Assembly (NCBI GenBank): GCA_016219175.1
Contig: JACRCD010000018.1
Location: 1 to 57,282 of the forward strand
Source: Deltaproteobacteria bacterium
Lineage (GTDB): Bacteria; Desulfobacterota; Desulfobulbia; Desulfobulbales; SURF-16
Length of the DNA stretch: 57,282 nucleotides
Direction: 5' to 3'
Shown: positions 26,174 to 35,620 of the stretch, in pieces
Position numbering within the stretch: position 1 is the stretch's first letter
Layout of the letters: each line of letters starts with the position of its first letter
The notes under the pieces: generated by a model
The model's input: only the letters and a program-made list of their open reading frames with translations
What the model was told of the DNA's origin: nothing
Databases searched by the model: none
Program-made: the position numbers and the translations under genes

Positions 26174-27961
26174 TTATTTGCCCATGTACTGATAGCCCTG
26201 TTGCGGATTCTGCTCCTGGGCTTCCCTTTTACTTAAATCCAGTGGATAGATCAGCACGGTGCTGTCCTTGGCCGCGAAAACATCAAACCAGCCGCTGTTG
26301 GTAATAAGTCCGACATAAAGGGTGGCTGAATCCTTGGTGTCGGGGTTGCGGACCATCTGGTAGGACGCAACATATCCGTCAATTTTTCTCGTCCGCCAGA
26401 GATCGGTAAGGCCGATGCCGTTCCAGGCCAGGGCATGCATTTCCCCGCTGGGGTAATTTTTCATGTTTTCCAAAACCCGGGAGGCGCTATCCAGGTTTTT
26501 GTTCACCACGATGTCGGGCAAATTGTCATTGTTGACGTCCTCGACAATGATGCGGGAATGAATATAAACCCGATTTTTTACTCTGGTTTCCAGGGTCTCT
26601 TTGTCGGTTTTGGCAGCTGGGTCTTCGCCTCCCACATATTTCAGGGTGCCGCCGTAGCTTTCATCGCTTTTCCACAACAGTTTGCCGCTGGTTTCCAGGA
26701 CCTTCAGTTTGTCAAAATTGTCGAGAGCGATGACCTCTGTTTTTCCGTCGCCGTCAAGATCCGCCAGGGAAAAATCAAAGAGATTAAGGGAATCCGGGAC
26801 AGGCAGTTTTTCCGCCTGCTGGAGCGTATCGGCGTTGACGCTTACCTGATAAATCCCGGGGGTAAAGGCCTCATCAATGGCGGACCGCTGTCCGGCTAAC
26901 ATCAGGCCCGGCCCAGGGACGTGCATGGGCCGGACATACCATTTTGCCCCTTTGAACAGGTAAGTAAATTCCTTGCCCTGCCACTCGGCGCCCAGTGAGT
27001 CCGGGGTTATCCAGTCCACCCCGGTTGCGTAAATTTCCTCCTTGCCATTGCCGTTGATGTCGGCAAGTTCCAAGGAAATAATTTTGAAACGGCTTTGGAT
27101 TTCCATCTCGCCAAAGGGGACCAGGCGATTGTTGACGAGATGATAGGCAATGATTTTGTTTCTGGAGGCGATGACGACATCCTGCTGTCCGTCGCCGTCA
27201 ATATCCCCTATGTCCAGGCCCTGCATGGAAAAGTTAAGGTTTTGTGTCTTGGTGAAGCCGAATGTGCCGGTGATGGCCGTGGGGTAAACGAGCGGCGAGG
27301 CGCCTCCGCCCGGGGAGTTGCTCATGAACTGGCGGTCCGGGTGGGCGGTCCGGTAGGCGGGATTCTCGTTTTGCAGCTGCCCCTGGCCGGTGGGTAAAGC
27401 CGGGGCCTGCTGCTGGGCCGTGGGCGCAGAGACCGCGCCCTGCTGTTGCGAAGATTTGGCCACAGGCCGTTGCTTGCCGAAGGATTTTTCGGCTATATCC
27501 CAGGCCAGACTGTCAACCGCACTGATGATATCATCCTCTGTTGCGGCTGAGGCGTAGAAGGTTTCCACTGGTTTTGCGCCGTTGATCGGATAGAGCTTGG
27601 CGTCAAGGCTGATGCTTTTGCCGATGGAGGTGAGAACCCCGGACAGCAGATAATCTGCCTGGAGCGCGCTGCCCAGCTGCGTCAGTTGATTCTGTTGTTT
27701 CAGCTCCCCGGCCGCGGCGACCTGCTGGTCCACGCGGGCCTGTTCAATTATTCCGAGCCCTGCTTCAGCCGCGAGACGGCTGGCCAGCATGTTGCGGATT
27801 CCTGATTGCAGATAAGAGATATCCTTGGGGGCATTTGCCGTGAACGGCAGAATGGCGATGGTCTCTTTGGCCTTTTCGTCGCCTGCCTGGCTGTTGCCGG
27901 CAAGAAGGGAGGAAAGGAAAAGAACAAAAAACAGGGTGAAACGTAATGGAGATGTTGTCAT
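26174..27961 (-). CDS. Exported FG-GAP/VCBS repeat protein
   Basis: A 595-residue protein with a signal peptide (about 1-25, ending NSQAG). It is followed by a TolB-N/FlgO-like domain (IAILPFTANAPKD; ARVDQQVAAAGELKQ). A Gln/Pro-rich linker lies near 170-210. The C-terminal part carries calcium-binding-type FG-GAP repeats: DIDGDGQQDVVI, DINGNGKEEIYA, DLDGDGKTEVIAL and DVNNDNLPDIVV. This suggests a beta-propeller on the outside of the inner membrane. It is probably co-transcribed with the polyferredoxin. The start at 27961 is chosen for its signal peptide; earlier in-frame sequence has none. Confidence 0.8.
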   Translation of the reverse strand: MTTSPLRFTLFFVLFLSSLLAGNSQAGDEKAKETIAILPFTANAPKDISYLQSGIRNMLASRLAAEAGLGIIEQARVDQQVAAAGELKQQNQLTQLGSALQADYLLSGVLTSIGKSISLDAKLYPINGAKPVETFYASAATEDDIISAVDSLAWDIAEKSFGKQRPVAKSSQQQGAVSAPTAQQQAPALPTGQGQLQNENPAYRTAHPDRQFMSNSPGGGASPLVYPTAITGTFGFTKTQNLNFSMQGLDIGDIDGDGQQDVVIASRNKIIAYHLVNNRLVPFGEMEIQSRFKIISLELADINGNGKEEIYATGVDWITPDSLGAEWQGKEFTYLFKGAKWYVRPMHVPGPGLMLAGQRSAIDEAFTPGIYQVSVNADTLQQAEKLPVPDSLNLFDFSLADLDGDGKTEVIALDNFDKLKVLETSGKLLWKSDESYGGTLKYVGGEDPAAKTDKETLETRVKNRVYIHSRIIVEDVNNDNLPDIVVNKNLDSASRVLENMKNYPSGEMHALAWNGIGLTDLWRTRKIDGYVASYQMVRNPDTKDSATLYVGLITNSGWFDVFAAKDSTVLIYPLDLSKREAQEQNPQQGYQYMGK

Positions 27962-28171
27962 ATTCAATAATCCTGTTACTATGTTGCGGTTAAAATATCT
28001 TATTAATGCAGAGGCGGAAATGAAACGGACGGTGAGCAAGGATAAAGAAACGTGTGCTGGTAATGTTGTCCTACCGCACTTACCTTGATTGTCCGCGCCT
28101 TTTTTTAACTTATCGACCAAGCAACTTACACTGAATACAAAAGGGTTAGCAAGGTTTTTTCTGGAGCGGAA

Positions 28172-28723
28172 ATGACAGCAGCCATATATCTCATCCGGCA
28201 TGGCATGACCCAGGCCAATAGGGAAGACAGATTTGCCGGACGAACGGCTGAGCCCCTTCATCCCGAGGGGGCCAGGCAGATCAGGGAAATCGGGCGGAAG
28301 TTGCGGGAAGAGGGGCTGGCCTGTGTCTATGCCGGGCCTTTAGCGAGAACCATGCAGTCGGCGGAGATTTTATCCCAGACCTGTGGCATCCCTTATGCGG
28401 TGCAGGATGGATTGACTGATATTCATCTGCCCCATTGGGACGGGTTGACCAAGGAAGAGATCAGGCAACGGTTTGGTGAGCAGTACCCGACCTGGAAACA
28501 GTCCCCCGACCTTTTTCAGGTTGCTCACTGCGAAACCCTGGCCGATGTCCAGAAGCGGGCCGTGCATGCCGTGGAGCGGATCAGGGGGCGGCACCCCGGC
28601 CAGAAAGTGCTGCTGGTTACGCACCTTATTGTGGCCCGCTGTCTCATGCTGCATTACGCCGGCGGATCGTTGGCCCAGTTTCGCTCCATCAAGGTTGACA
28701 ATGGAGATGTGGTCAGGCTTTGA
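28172..28723 (+). CDS. Histidine phosphatase family protein (phosphoglycerate mutase-like)
   Basis: A 183-residue enzyme with the catalytic LIRHGMTQANREDRF (phospho-His in RHG) and the second catalytic His in LLVTHLIVARCL. The family includes phosphoglycerate mutases, alpha-ribazole phosphatase (CobC) and general phosphatases; the substrate cannot be told. THLIV replaces the usual THGG/THAG. It stands alone on the plus strand between two minus-strand groups. Confidence 0.88.
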   Translation: MTAAIYLIRHGMTQANREDRFAGRTAEPLHPEGARQIREIGRKLREEGLACVYAGPLARTMQSAEILSQTCGIPYAVQDGLTDIHLPHWDGLTKEEIRQRFGEQYPTWKQSPDLFQVAHCETLADVQKRAVHAVERIRGRHPGQKVLLVTHLIVARCLMLHYAGGSLAQFRSIKVDNGDVVRL

Positions 28724-28764
28724 AGGTCCGGCAGGTATGATGGGGGCGGAAAAGTCCGGGTTCG

Positions 28765-29634
28765 TCATGCCTTGTCAATATCGCGGTGATCCACGAAAAG
28801 CTTGATATCCTGCCGGGCGAGGGATTGTTTCAGTTTTTCCGCGACTGCCACGGAGCGGTGTTTGCCGCCGGTGCAGCCAATACCTATGGTGAGCTGCGCC
28901 TTCCCTTCCTTCACATATTGGGGGATGAGAAATTGCAGCAAAGGCTCAATGAGTTCAAAAAAATGGCGGCTGGTCTCGTTTTCCAGGACATAGCGGGCCA
29001 CGGGTTCTTCCAGGCCGGTATGGGATTTCAGTTCCGGAACAAAATAGGGATTGGGCAGGAAACGCACATCCCAGATGGTATCGGTTTCCGCCGGGGGGCC
29101 ATGTTTGAACCCGAAGGACATGAGGTTGACCACGATCCGGTCGGCAGAGTCCCGGCCGCCATAGAGTTTGCGGAGCTGCCGGCTCAGTTCGTGGGGGCTT
29201 AATTGCGAGGTGTCGAAAACTCGGGTTGCCTTGGAGAACAAGGAGTCCAGTCTTTTCTTTTCCCTGCTGATCGCCTCGCGTATTGTGCCTTCCCCGGCCA
29301 GGGGGTGATGGCGTCGAAGCTGGCTGAATCGCCGCAGAAGAATTTCTTCACTGCAATCCATGAAAAGGATTTCCATGTCCACCGCGCTTTTGATCTGCAT
29401 GACCACGGTCTTAAAGGAGCTGAGGAAGGAGGGGTCGCGGCAATCCATGACAAGGGCCAGTTTCTGGTAATGCAGATGTTCGCTGTCCGCGTGGTTCACC
29501 AATTCAGTGAGCAGAAAGGCCGGCAGATTGTCTATGGCGTAAAAGCCCATATCCTCCAAGGCCCTGAGAGCGGTACTCTTCCCTGCCCCTGAAAGTCCGG
29601 TGATGATGATGATCTTCGGCTTAGGTGAATTCAC
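28765..29634 (-). CDS. rapZ: RNase adapter protein RapZ (YvcJ family)
   Basis: A 289-residue P-loop protein. Walker A is GLSGAGKS near the N-terminus. The middle has NLMSFGFKHGPP and the C-terminal domain has GIGCTGGKHRSV, both hallmarks of RapZ/YvcJ. In E. coli it binds glucosamine-6-phosphate and guides RNase E to GlmZ. It overlaps the 3' end of ptsN by 14 bases. The order rpoN-ptsN-rapZ is conserved in many proteobacteria, but the hpf gene often found between rpoN and ptsN is absent here. Confidence 0.94.
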   Translation of the reverse strand: MNSPKPKIIIITGLSGAGKSTALRALEDMGFYAIDNLPAFLLTELVNHADSEHLHYQKLALVMDCRDPSFLSSFKTVVMQIKSAVDMEILFMDCSEEILLRRFSQLRRHHPLAGEGTIREAISREKKRLDSLFSKATRVFDTSQLSPHELSRQLRKLYGGRDSADRIVVNLMSFGFKHGPPAETDTIWDVRFLPNPYFVPELKSHTGLEEPVARYVLENETSRHFFELIEPLLQFLIPQYVKEGKAQLTIGIGCTGGKHRSVAVAEKLKQSLARQDIKLFVDHRDIDKA

Positions 29635-30079
29635 TGGTGGAGGCGAAAATGTTGGCGATTTCAGCGCTGTTTTCGGCGTGGAGCAGGCGTGAGCGGGTAT
29701 GAGGGCTTTTTAAAAACCGGGCAATCCGCGCCAGGGTCTTGAGATAGGGGCCTGAGGAATCCGTTGGCGCAAGCACCAGAAAAAAGAGATGCACCGGCTT
29801 ATTGTCGGCTGCGCCGAAGGGTACGCCGCCAAAGCTTCTGCCGAAACAGATTTCTATCTGGCTCAGATTGTTCAGCTTGCCGTGGGGAATGGCTACCCCG
29901 TCGCCAATGCCGGTTGAGCCGATCTGCTCTCTTTCCGAGAGGATAGCCAGAATGTCCTTCTTGCCGCCGCATTCCGGGCAGGCCGCATGCATCAATGAGG
30001 CAAGTTCGCTGAGAACATCTTTTTTGCTGACAGCCTGCAAAAAAGGAGCGATTCTGTTCTCGGTTAAATGGTGAATCAC
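29621..30079 (-). CDS. ptsN: Nitrogen-regulatory PTS EIIA protein PtsN
   Basis: A 152-residue EIIA-Ntr protein. The core GSTGIGDGVAIPHGKLNNL contains the phosphorylated His. It is part of a regulatory phosphorelay that senses nitrogen and carbon state. The start is a GTG at 30079, where family homology begins (IHHLTENRIAPFLQ). A second in-frame GTG at 30151 would add 24 residues and overlap rpoN by 56 bases. Neither has a strong ribosome site. Confidence 0.9.
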   Translation of the reverse strand: MIHHLTENRIAPFLQAVSKKDVLSELASLMHAACPECGGKKDILAILSEREQIGSTGIGDGVAIPHGKLNNLSQIEICFGRSFGGVPFGAADNKPVHLFFLVLAPTDSSGPYLKTLARIARFLKSPHTRSRLLHAENSAEIANIFASTSEFT

Positions 30080-30095
30080 GATGTCGCGCCAGGGG

Positions 30096-31571
30096 TCAGT
30101 TGAGGTTTGGCTTTTTGCGGAATTTGGAAGAGAGAATGCCGAGCTGTTCACGGTATTTGGCCACGGTCCTGCGGGCCAGCTGGATATCGTCCTTCTGAAA
30201 GATTTCCGAAAGCGCCTTGTCGCTTAGGGGCTTATCCGGGTCCTCTGTCTGAATGATCTGGCGGATGCGTTCCTTGATGCTTTCCGAAGAAAGAGAGTCC
30301 CCGCCGTCTTTGCGTTCAATGGAGGAGGTGAAGAAATATTTCAGTTCAAAGATGCCCTGGGGGGTGTGCACATATTTATTGGTGGTGACGCGGCTGATGG
30401 TGGATTCGTGCATCTCGATGTCTTCCGCCACATCGCGCAGAACCAGGGGTTTTAAGTGGGCGATCCCTTTTTCAAAAAAGTCGAATTGAAACTTCAGTAT
30501 GCTTTCAACAACCTTGTAAATGGTGCGCTGTCTCTGCTGGATGCTTTTAATGAGCCAGGCCGCTGATTTGAGTTTATCCTGGATATAGTCCTTGGTGGCA
30601 TCCTGCTGGCCTCGTTTTTCCTTGAGAATTTCCTTGTAGTAACTGCTGATTTTTAAACGGGGCAGTCCCTCGTCGTTGAGCATGATGACATATTCGTCAT
30701 CCACTTTCTGGATAAAGACATCCGGCAGAATGTAGTGGGGGGATTCGTCTGAGTAAACACGGCCGGGATGAGGGTCAAGTCCGACAATGATTTTTACGGC
30801 GTGCAGTACATCGCTGATCGGCTGTTTGGTGGCCTTGCTGATGGCGCCGTAATTTTTTGTTTCCAGAAAGTGGATATGTTCTTCAACGATTTTTGTCGGC
30901 AGGGAATTTCTCAGGCCGAGGCGCTTGAGTTGCAACAACAGGGATTCCTTGACATTGCGGGCGCCGACGCCCGAGGGGTCCATGTCCTGGATAAGGACGA
31001 TCATATCCTTTGCCATTTCAAGCGGGCAGCCGGTTTCTTCGACAATCTCTTCTTCGCTGACTTTCAGAAAACCATCATTGTCAAGGTTGCCGAGAATAAA
31101 AAAACCGACTTCCCTTTCCTCGTCCGTCACATCGGAAAGATTGAGCTGCCAGCTCAGGTGGCTGTGCAGATCCGGCTTCTGGGTAAGAATGTCAAATCGT
31201 GAAGGCTGTTCCTCTCCTGCTGATTCCCTGGGTTTGTAGGCCCCGCCGCTTTCATATTCATTGACATAGTCGGACCAGTCGATTTCGGTCAGGGTCGAAG
31301 GATTTTCACCAAGAGTGACCTCTGTCGTCTTTTCAGTAATAATCGGGATGTCAATCTCGGCGCGGGCGTCAATGTCGTGGCTGGATTCGCCTTCCGCCGG
31401 GCCGCCGGAGATCTCCTCTTCCAGCAGAGGGTTCTGCTCAATCTCGTGCTGGATGGTATCCACCAGCTCAAGCCGGGAAAGCTGGAGCAGTTTGATCGCC
31501 TGCTGCAGCTGAGGGGTCATTACCAGTTGCTGGGCGAGTTTAAGATGTTGCTTGAGTTCCAGGAATGACAT
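30096..31571 (-). CDS. rpoN: RNA polymerase sigma-54 factor RpoN
   Basis: A 491-residue sigma-54. The activator-interacting N-terminus (LKLAQQLVMTPQLQQAIKLL) is clear, followed by an acidic linker and core-binding domain. The RpoN box ARRTVAKYRE is at 466-475. It is complete. It is needed for the sigma-54 promoters mapped upstream of nifH, nifE and glnK. It lies in the conserved lptA-lptB-rpoN-ptsN-rapZ order. Confidence 0.97.
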   Translation of the reverse strand: MSFLELKQHLKLAQQLVMTPQLQQAIKLLQLSRLELVDTIQHEIEQNPLLEEEISGGPAEGESSHDIDARAEIDIPIITEKTTEVTLGENPSTLTEIDWSDYVNEYESGGAYKPRESAGEEQPSRFDILTQKPDLHSHLSWQLNLSDVTDEEREVGFFILGNLDNDGFLKVSEEEIVEETGCPLEMAKDMIVLIQDMDPSGVGARNVKESLLLQLKRLGLRNSLPTKIVEEHIHFLETKNYGAISKATKQPISDVLHAVKIIVGLDPHPGRVYSDESPHYILPDVFIQKVDDEYVIMLNDEGLPRLKISSYYKEILKEKRGQQDATKDYIQDKLKSAAWLIKSIQQRQRTIYKVVESILKFQFDFFEKGIAHLKPLVLRDVAEDIEMHESTISRVTTNKYVHTPQGIFELKYFFTSSIERKDGGDSLSSESIKERIRQIIQTEDPDKPLSDKALSEIFQKDDIQLARRTVAKYREQLGILSSKFRKKPNLN

Positions 31572-31669
31572 GTTATTCAGTTCATCATTTATTTGTTGGT
31601 AATTAAAAAAAGCGCCAAGAAATATTTTTTCTTATATTTCACTATACTATGCCCGCGGGCTATTTTCTA

Positions 31670-32392
31670 TCACATTACAAAGTCATGGCCAAGATACATG
31701 CGCCGGGCCTCCTCGCAATTGACGATATCCTCGGCCGCTCCGCTGGTTAGTGTCCTGCCGTTGTTGACAATATAGGCAAAATCGCAGACGGAAAGGGTTT
31801 CCCGGACATTGTGGTCCGATATGAGCACCCCCAGCCCCTTTTTCTTTAATCCCCTGATGATGACCTGCAGGTCCGCAACAGACAAGGGGTCAATACCGGC
31901 AAAAGGCTCGTCAAGCAGAATAAAGCGGGGATCGGTGGCGAGAGCCCGCATGATTTCCACCCGCCGGCGTTCCCCGCCGGACAGCCCGTGCCCTTTGCTG
32001 CGGGCAAGATATTCGATCTTCAGGTCTTGCAGGAGCCGGCTGATCCGCTGGTCTATTTCTTTTTTCGGGACTCCGAGGGGTTCCAGAATAATTCTGACAT
32101 TTTCCTCAACCGTCAGTTTTTTGAAAATTGACGGCTCCTGGGCCAGGTAGGAAATGCCGTTAAGCGCCCTTTTATGTATCGGCAGCGCCGTGATGTCTTG
32201 GCCGTCAAGCAGGACCTGGCCTTCATCCGGCCGCACAAAGCCGGCGATGGTGTAGAAAGATGTGGTTTTGCCGGCACCGTTGGGGCCAAGCATGCCGATC
32301 ACCCTGCCGCTTTCGACCTTCAGGCAGATACCGTCAACAACCCGCCTTTTCTTGTACAACTTTACAATGTTCCTTGCTTCAAGGATGGCCAT
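31670..32392 (-). CDS. lptB: LPS export ABC transporter ATPase LptB
   Basis: A 240-residue ABC ATPase: Walker A GPNGAGKT, signature LSGGERRRVEIMRAL, Walker B FILLDEPFAGIDP, and the switch His in ISDHNV. The YLAQEPSIFKKLTVEEN stretch is typical of LptB. It powers lipopolysaccharide movement from the inner membrane with LptF/LptG, which are not in the window. It overlaps the lptA stop by one base. Confidence 0.96.
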   Translation of the reverse strand: MAILEARNIVKLYKKRRVVDGICLKVESGRVIGMLGPNGAGKTTSFYTIAGFVRPDEGQVLLDGQDITALPIHKRALNGISYLAQEPSIFKKLTVEENVRIILEPLGVPKKEIDQRISRLLQDLKIEYLARSKGHGLSGGERRRVEIMRALATDPRFILLDEPFAGIDPLSVADLQVIIRGLKKKGLGVLISDHNVRETLSVCDFAYIVNNGRTLTSGAAEDIVNCEEARRMYLGHDFVM

Positions 32393-32907
32393 TATTCTTT
32401 TTCCGGGTAAAAAAAAGCCTTTACCCGGCCACCGCTTTTTTTGTCCGGTTCGATGATGGTCGTATCTGTTTTGAGATCAAGCATGATCGTCTCGCCGGTA
32501 ACCAGGTTGTTGTTCTGCCAGACTTTGGTGTTGCCTGTCAGTAACACTTTGCGGTCATCGGCGAAAAACTCCATTTTGTTTCCCGTGGCGATCAGTTCAT
32601 CCTGGACAATTTTTACATTACCCACCGCGTAAAGCTTTTCGATTTTCTGCGGGCTTGCCTGGTCGGCGTCCCCTGTTCCCTGGTTTTTGTGGTAGACGGT
32701 CATTTCATCGGAGTGAATGGACAGTTTTCCCTGTTTCGCATCAACATTGCCGGTAAAAACGACCGCATTGTCCTTTTTTTTTGAAACCATGCGGTCAGCC
32801 TCGACGTGAATGGGGGCATCCGCATCACCTCCCTGGGCCCCAAGGCAGATGGCGGCCGGGAGTAAATTCCAGAGAATGTGGCTGCATATAAATAATTTTT
32901 TCAGCAT
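32392..32907 (-). CDS. lptA: LPS transport periplasmic protein LptA
   Basis: A 171-residue exported OstA-like protein. A hydrophobic signal (about 1-23, ending LGAQG) precedes the OstA domain: PIHVEADRMVSKKKDNAVVF, then KLYAVGNVKIVQDEL, FFADDRKVLLTGNTKVWQ and NLVTGETIMLDL. It bridges the periplasm for LPS. The lptC and kdsC genes that often precede it are absent; an unrelated divergent arg cluster follows. Confidence 0.9.
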   Translation of the reverse strand: MLKKLFICSHILWNLLPAAICLGAQGGDADAPIHVEADRMVSKKKDNAVVFTGNVDAKQGKLSIHSDEMTVYHKNQGTGDADQASPQKIEKLYAVGNVKIVQDELIATGNKMEFFADDRKVLLTGNTKVWQNNNLVTGETIMLDLKTDTTIIEPDKKSGGRVKAFFYPEKE

Positions 32908-33229
32908 GGTCTTGCGAAGCTTTAGGGTTTAAAATCAGTACGATATGCGTTGAGCATTCGTTCCGGCATGTCTTCGTATGCTGCAATAATACTGGCTGGA
33001 ATCAAGAAAGTAAAGAAAGTAAAAAAAACTGGGCGTTAAAATTGCATGTTAGATTTTGCTTTAGCGCTTTTTCTTTGCTTCGGAAAGGGTGATACTGTAT
33101 TTTACCCCTTTTAGGCGCAGGCCGGTTCAACAAAAAAACAATGCGTCGTAAGCTGATGATAACGCGCGGGGCGGATCGCCTTGCCTTTCAGGGTCGTTGA
33201 CCGTCAAATTCAACATGAAACAGGGCGAT
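32908..33229. other. Divergent spacer between lptA and argB
   Basis: No gene is seen. A weak sigma-70-like pair for argB is TTGCTT (33075) and TATTTT (33098), 17 bases apart. No ARG-box-like operator or T-box is recognised. Confidence 0.3.
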
Positions 33230-34111
33230 ATGAACAAAAGCATAGAAAAGGCGGAAATTCTCATCGAGTCTCTGCCCTACATCAAGGAATTTTACAAGAA
33301 GACCGTTGTCATCAAATATGGCGGCCATGCCATGGTTGACGAGGAGTTGAAGAAAAATTTCGCCCTCGACATCATTTTAATGAAATACATCGGTATTAAT
33401 CCCGTCGTGGTGCACGGCGGCGGGCCCCAGATTAATAAATTTCTGCAGAAAATGAATATCCAGTCCAATTACATTCAGGGCATGCGGGTTACCGACGGTG
33501 AAACCATGGATGTGGTGGAGATGGTGCTGGTGGGCAAGGTGAATAAGGAAATTGTCGGGCTCATCAATTTTCATGGCGGCAAGGCTATCGGCCTGTCCGG
33601 GCGTGACGGAGATCTGATCAAGGCCAAGAAGATGAAGGTCATGAAGAGCCTGGCGGAAAACGCTCCGCCCGAGCTTATTGATCTTGGGCGGGTGGGCGCC
33701 GTGACCCAGGTGAATCCCGAGGTGATCATTACTCTGGACAGCCAGGATTTTATCCCGGTTATAGCCCCTGTCGGAGTCGGCGAGGATGGAGGCTCCTACA
33801 ATATCAACGCTGATCTGGTGGCGGGCGCGGTGGCCGCCCGTCTGCAAGCGGAAAAGCTTATCCTGTTGACCGATGTTGAAGGGGTGCTTGACCGGGAAGG
33901 CAAGCTTGTTACTTCCATGACGAGCAGCGAGGCGGATGAAATGATTGCTTCCGGTGTTGCCGTGGGGGGGATGATTCCCAAGATCAGATGCTGTCAGGAG
34001 GCTCTTGCCGCGGGGGTGGGCAAGGCCCATATCGTCGACGGCCGGCTCAAGCACGCCATTTTGCTTGAGATGTTTACCCGGCAGGGGATCGGCACGGAGA
34101 TAATTCGCTAA
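33230..34111 (+). CDS. argB: Acetylglutamate kinase ArgB
   Basis: A 293-residue amino-acid kinase that phosphorylates N-acetylglutamate in arginine synthesis. Motifs are [31 protein letters not shown], and the C-terminal [11 protein letters not shown] and [15 protein letters not shown]. The ATG at 33230 follows CAGGG; in-frame starts at 33197 (TTG) and 33215 have poorer context. It opens the arg run, 11 bases before argD. Confidence 0.96.
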   Translation: MNKSIEKAEILIESLPYIKEFYKKTVVIKYGGHAMVDEELKKNFALDIILMKYIGINPVVVHGGGPQINKFLQKMNIQSNYIQGMRVTDGETMDVVEMVLVGKVNKEIVGLINFHGGKAIGLSGRDGDLIKAKKMKVMKSLAENAPPELIDLGRVGAVTQVNPEVIITLDSQDFIPVIAPVGVGEDGGSYNINADLVAGAVAARLQAEKLILLTDVEGVLDREGKLVTSMTSSEADEMIASGVAVGGMIPKIRCCQEALAAGVGKAHIVDGRLKHAILLEMFTRQGIGTEIIR

Positions 34112-34122
34112 AGGAAAATGAG

Positions 34123-35310
34123 ATGACGACCATCATGGAAAAAAGTGACACGTGCATCATGAACACCTACGGCCGCTACCCTGCGGTGATGGTGGAAGGA
34201 AAGGGGTGCATACTAAAGGATATCGAGGGCAGGGAGTATCTTGACTTTGTTGCAGGGATCGCGGTCTGCGGTCTGGGGCATTGCCATCCTGCCGTGACCG
34301 AGGCGGTCGTGGCCCAGGCCGGCAAACTCGTCCACGTCTCAAACCTCTATTATACCCTGCCGCAGACGGAGCTGGCGGAACTGCTGGTGGCAAACAGCTT
34401 TGCCGGCCGGGTTTTTTTTGCCAACAGCGGCGCTGAGGCAAATGAAGGAGCCATCAAGCTGGCCCGCAAGCATGGCGGCCCTGGACGGTATGAAATTATT
34501 TCCCTGGAAGGATCCTTCCATGGCCGGACCCTGGCAACGGTAGCGGCCACCGGCCAGGCCAAATTCCATAAGGGGTTTGAACCGCTGCCCGAGGGGTTTA
34601 GCCACGCCCCTTTCGGCGATCTGGACGCCCTGGAAAGGATGATCGGGGAAAAAACCTGCGGTATCCTTTGCGAACCTTTGCAGGGAGAGGGGGGGGTGCG
34701 GCCGCTGCCCCGGAACTATTTGCAGGGTATCAGAAAGCTCTGCGACAAGTACGGGCTGGTGTTGATGTTCGATGAGGTGCAGGTGGGGATGGGTAGAACC
34801 GGGACACTGTTTGCCTATGAGCAGTGCGGGGTGGAGCCTGACATCATGACCCTGGCCAAGGCCCTGGGCAACGGTATGCCCATCGGCGCCATGCTGGCCA
34901 GAGAGGAGGTTGCCGGGGCTTTTGCGCCGGGAGATCATGCCTCCACCTTCGGCGGGAATCCCGTGGCCTGCGCCGCTGCGCTGGCAGTCATGAAAATCAT
35001 GCTCGCCGAGGGCTTTCTGTCTTCTGTCGAGAAAAAAGGGCAATATCTGGCCGGCCAGCTGCGGGGTGTGGCTGGAAAATTTCCCGAGCTGGCCTCCGGG
35101 GTGAGGGGAATGGGACTTATCCAGGGACTGGTGCTGACCGAGCGAGGTGCGGCCCAGGGAGGAGATATGGTGAAAAGGCTTCTTGGCAAAGGGGTGCTGG
35201 CCAATTTTGCCGGCGGCGTGGCCTTGCGCTTCATTCCGCCGCTGATTGTCAGTGAAGGGGAAATAGATACCATGGTCCGCTGTCTTGAAGAGGTTTTTGC
35301 CGGGCTGTAA
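34123..35310 (+). CDS. argD: Acetylornithine aminotransferase ArgD
   Basis: A 395-residue class III PLP aminotransferase. The substrate-side motif FVAGIAVCGLGHCHPAV and NSGAEANEGAIKLAR are present. The PLP lysine lies in MTLAKALGNGMPIGAML, and the STFGGNPVACAAAL loop is intact. It converts N-acetylglutamate semialdehyde to N-acetylornithine and may also serve as succinyldiaminopimelate aminotransferase. AAAGGAAAATGAG precedes the ATG. Confidence 0.95.
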   Translation: MTTIMEKSDTCIMNTYGRYPAVMVEGKGCILKDIEGREYLDFVAGIAVCGLGHCHPAVTEAVVAQAGKLVHVSNLYYTLPQTELAELLVANSFAGRVFFANSGAEANEGAIKLARKHGGPGRYEIISLEGSFHGRTLATVAATGQAKFHKGFEPLPEGFSHAPFGDLDALERMIGEKTCGILCEPLQGEGGVRPLPRNYLQGIRKLCDKYGLVLMFDEVQVGMGRTGTLFAYEQCGVEPDIMTLAKALGNGMPIGAMLAREEVAGAFAPGDHASTFGGNPVACAAALAVMKIMLAEGFLSSVEKKGQYLAGQLRGVAGKFPELASGVRGMGLIQGLVLTERGAAQGGDMVKRLLGKGVLANFAGGVALRFIPPLIVSEGEIDTMVRCLEEVFAGL

Positions 35311-35620
35311 GCCGTTGCGCCAGATAACTTTTACCGTCTCATGCCGTAAGCGGCATAAGGCGCCGGAACGAAATGAATGGAAATGCCATGGTTGTTTCGT
35401 GACGGCCCCTAAAACCGGAAACCGCAAAAGCGTGCTTAATGGGGAAAAAAAACTTCCCAAAGAGATACTTTTTTTGTAATGGTTACCGTTTGAGTTCTTT
35501 GCAATATAACTTCTCGTCAACAGTAAACGAGCCTTGGAGCCCACAGAGCCGGCTGAGTACAAAAAGTGCTCCGCGGCAAATCATGTGGGCTCTCTGGTTC
35601 CTGATATTTGTGTGAAATGT
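35311..35620. promoter_or_regulatory. argD-argF spacer with two hairpins
   Basis: No gene is seen. ATGCCG-TAAG-CGGCAT (35341-35356) is a short hairpin with no T-run. GAGCCCACA (35537-35545) pairs perfectly with TGTGGGCTC (35584-35592) 28 bases before argF, with a 38-nt loop. Either could affect read-through from argD to argF. Confidence 0.35.
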
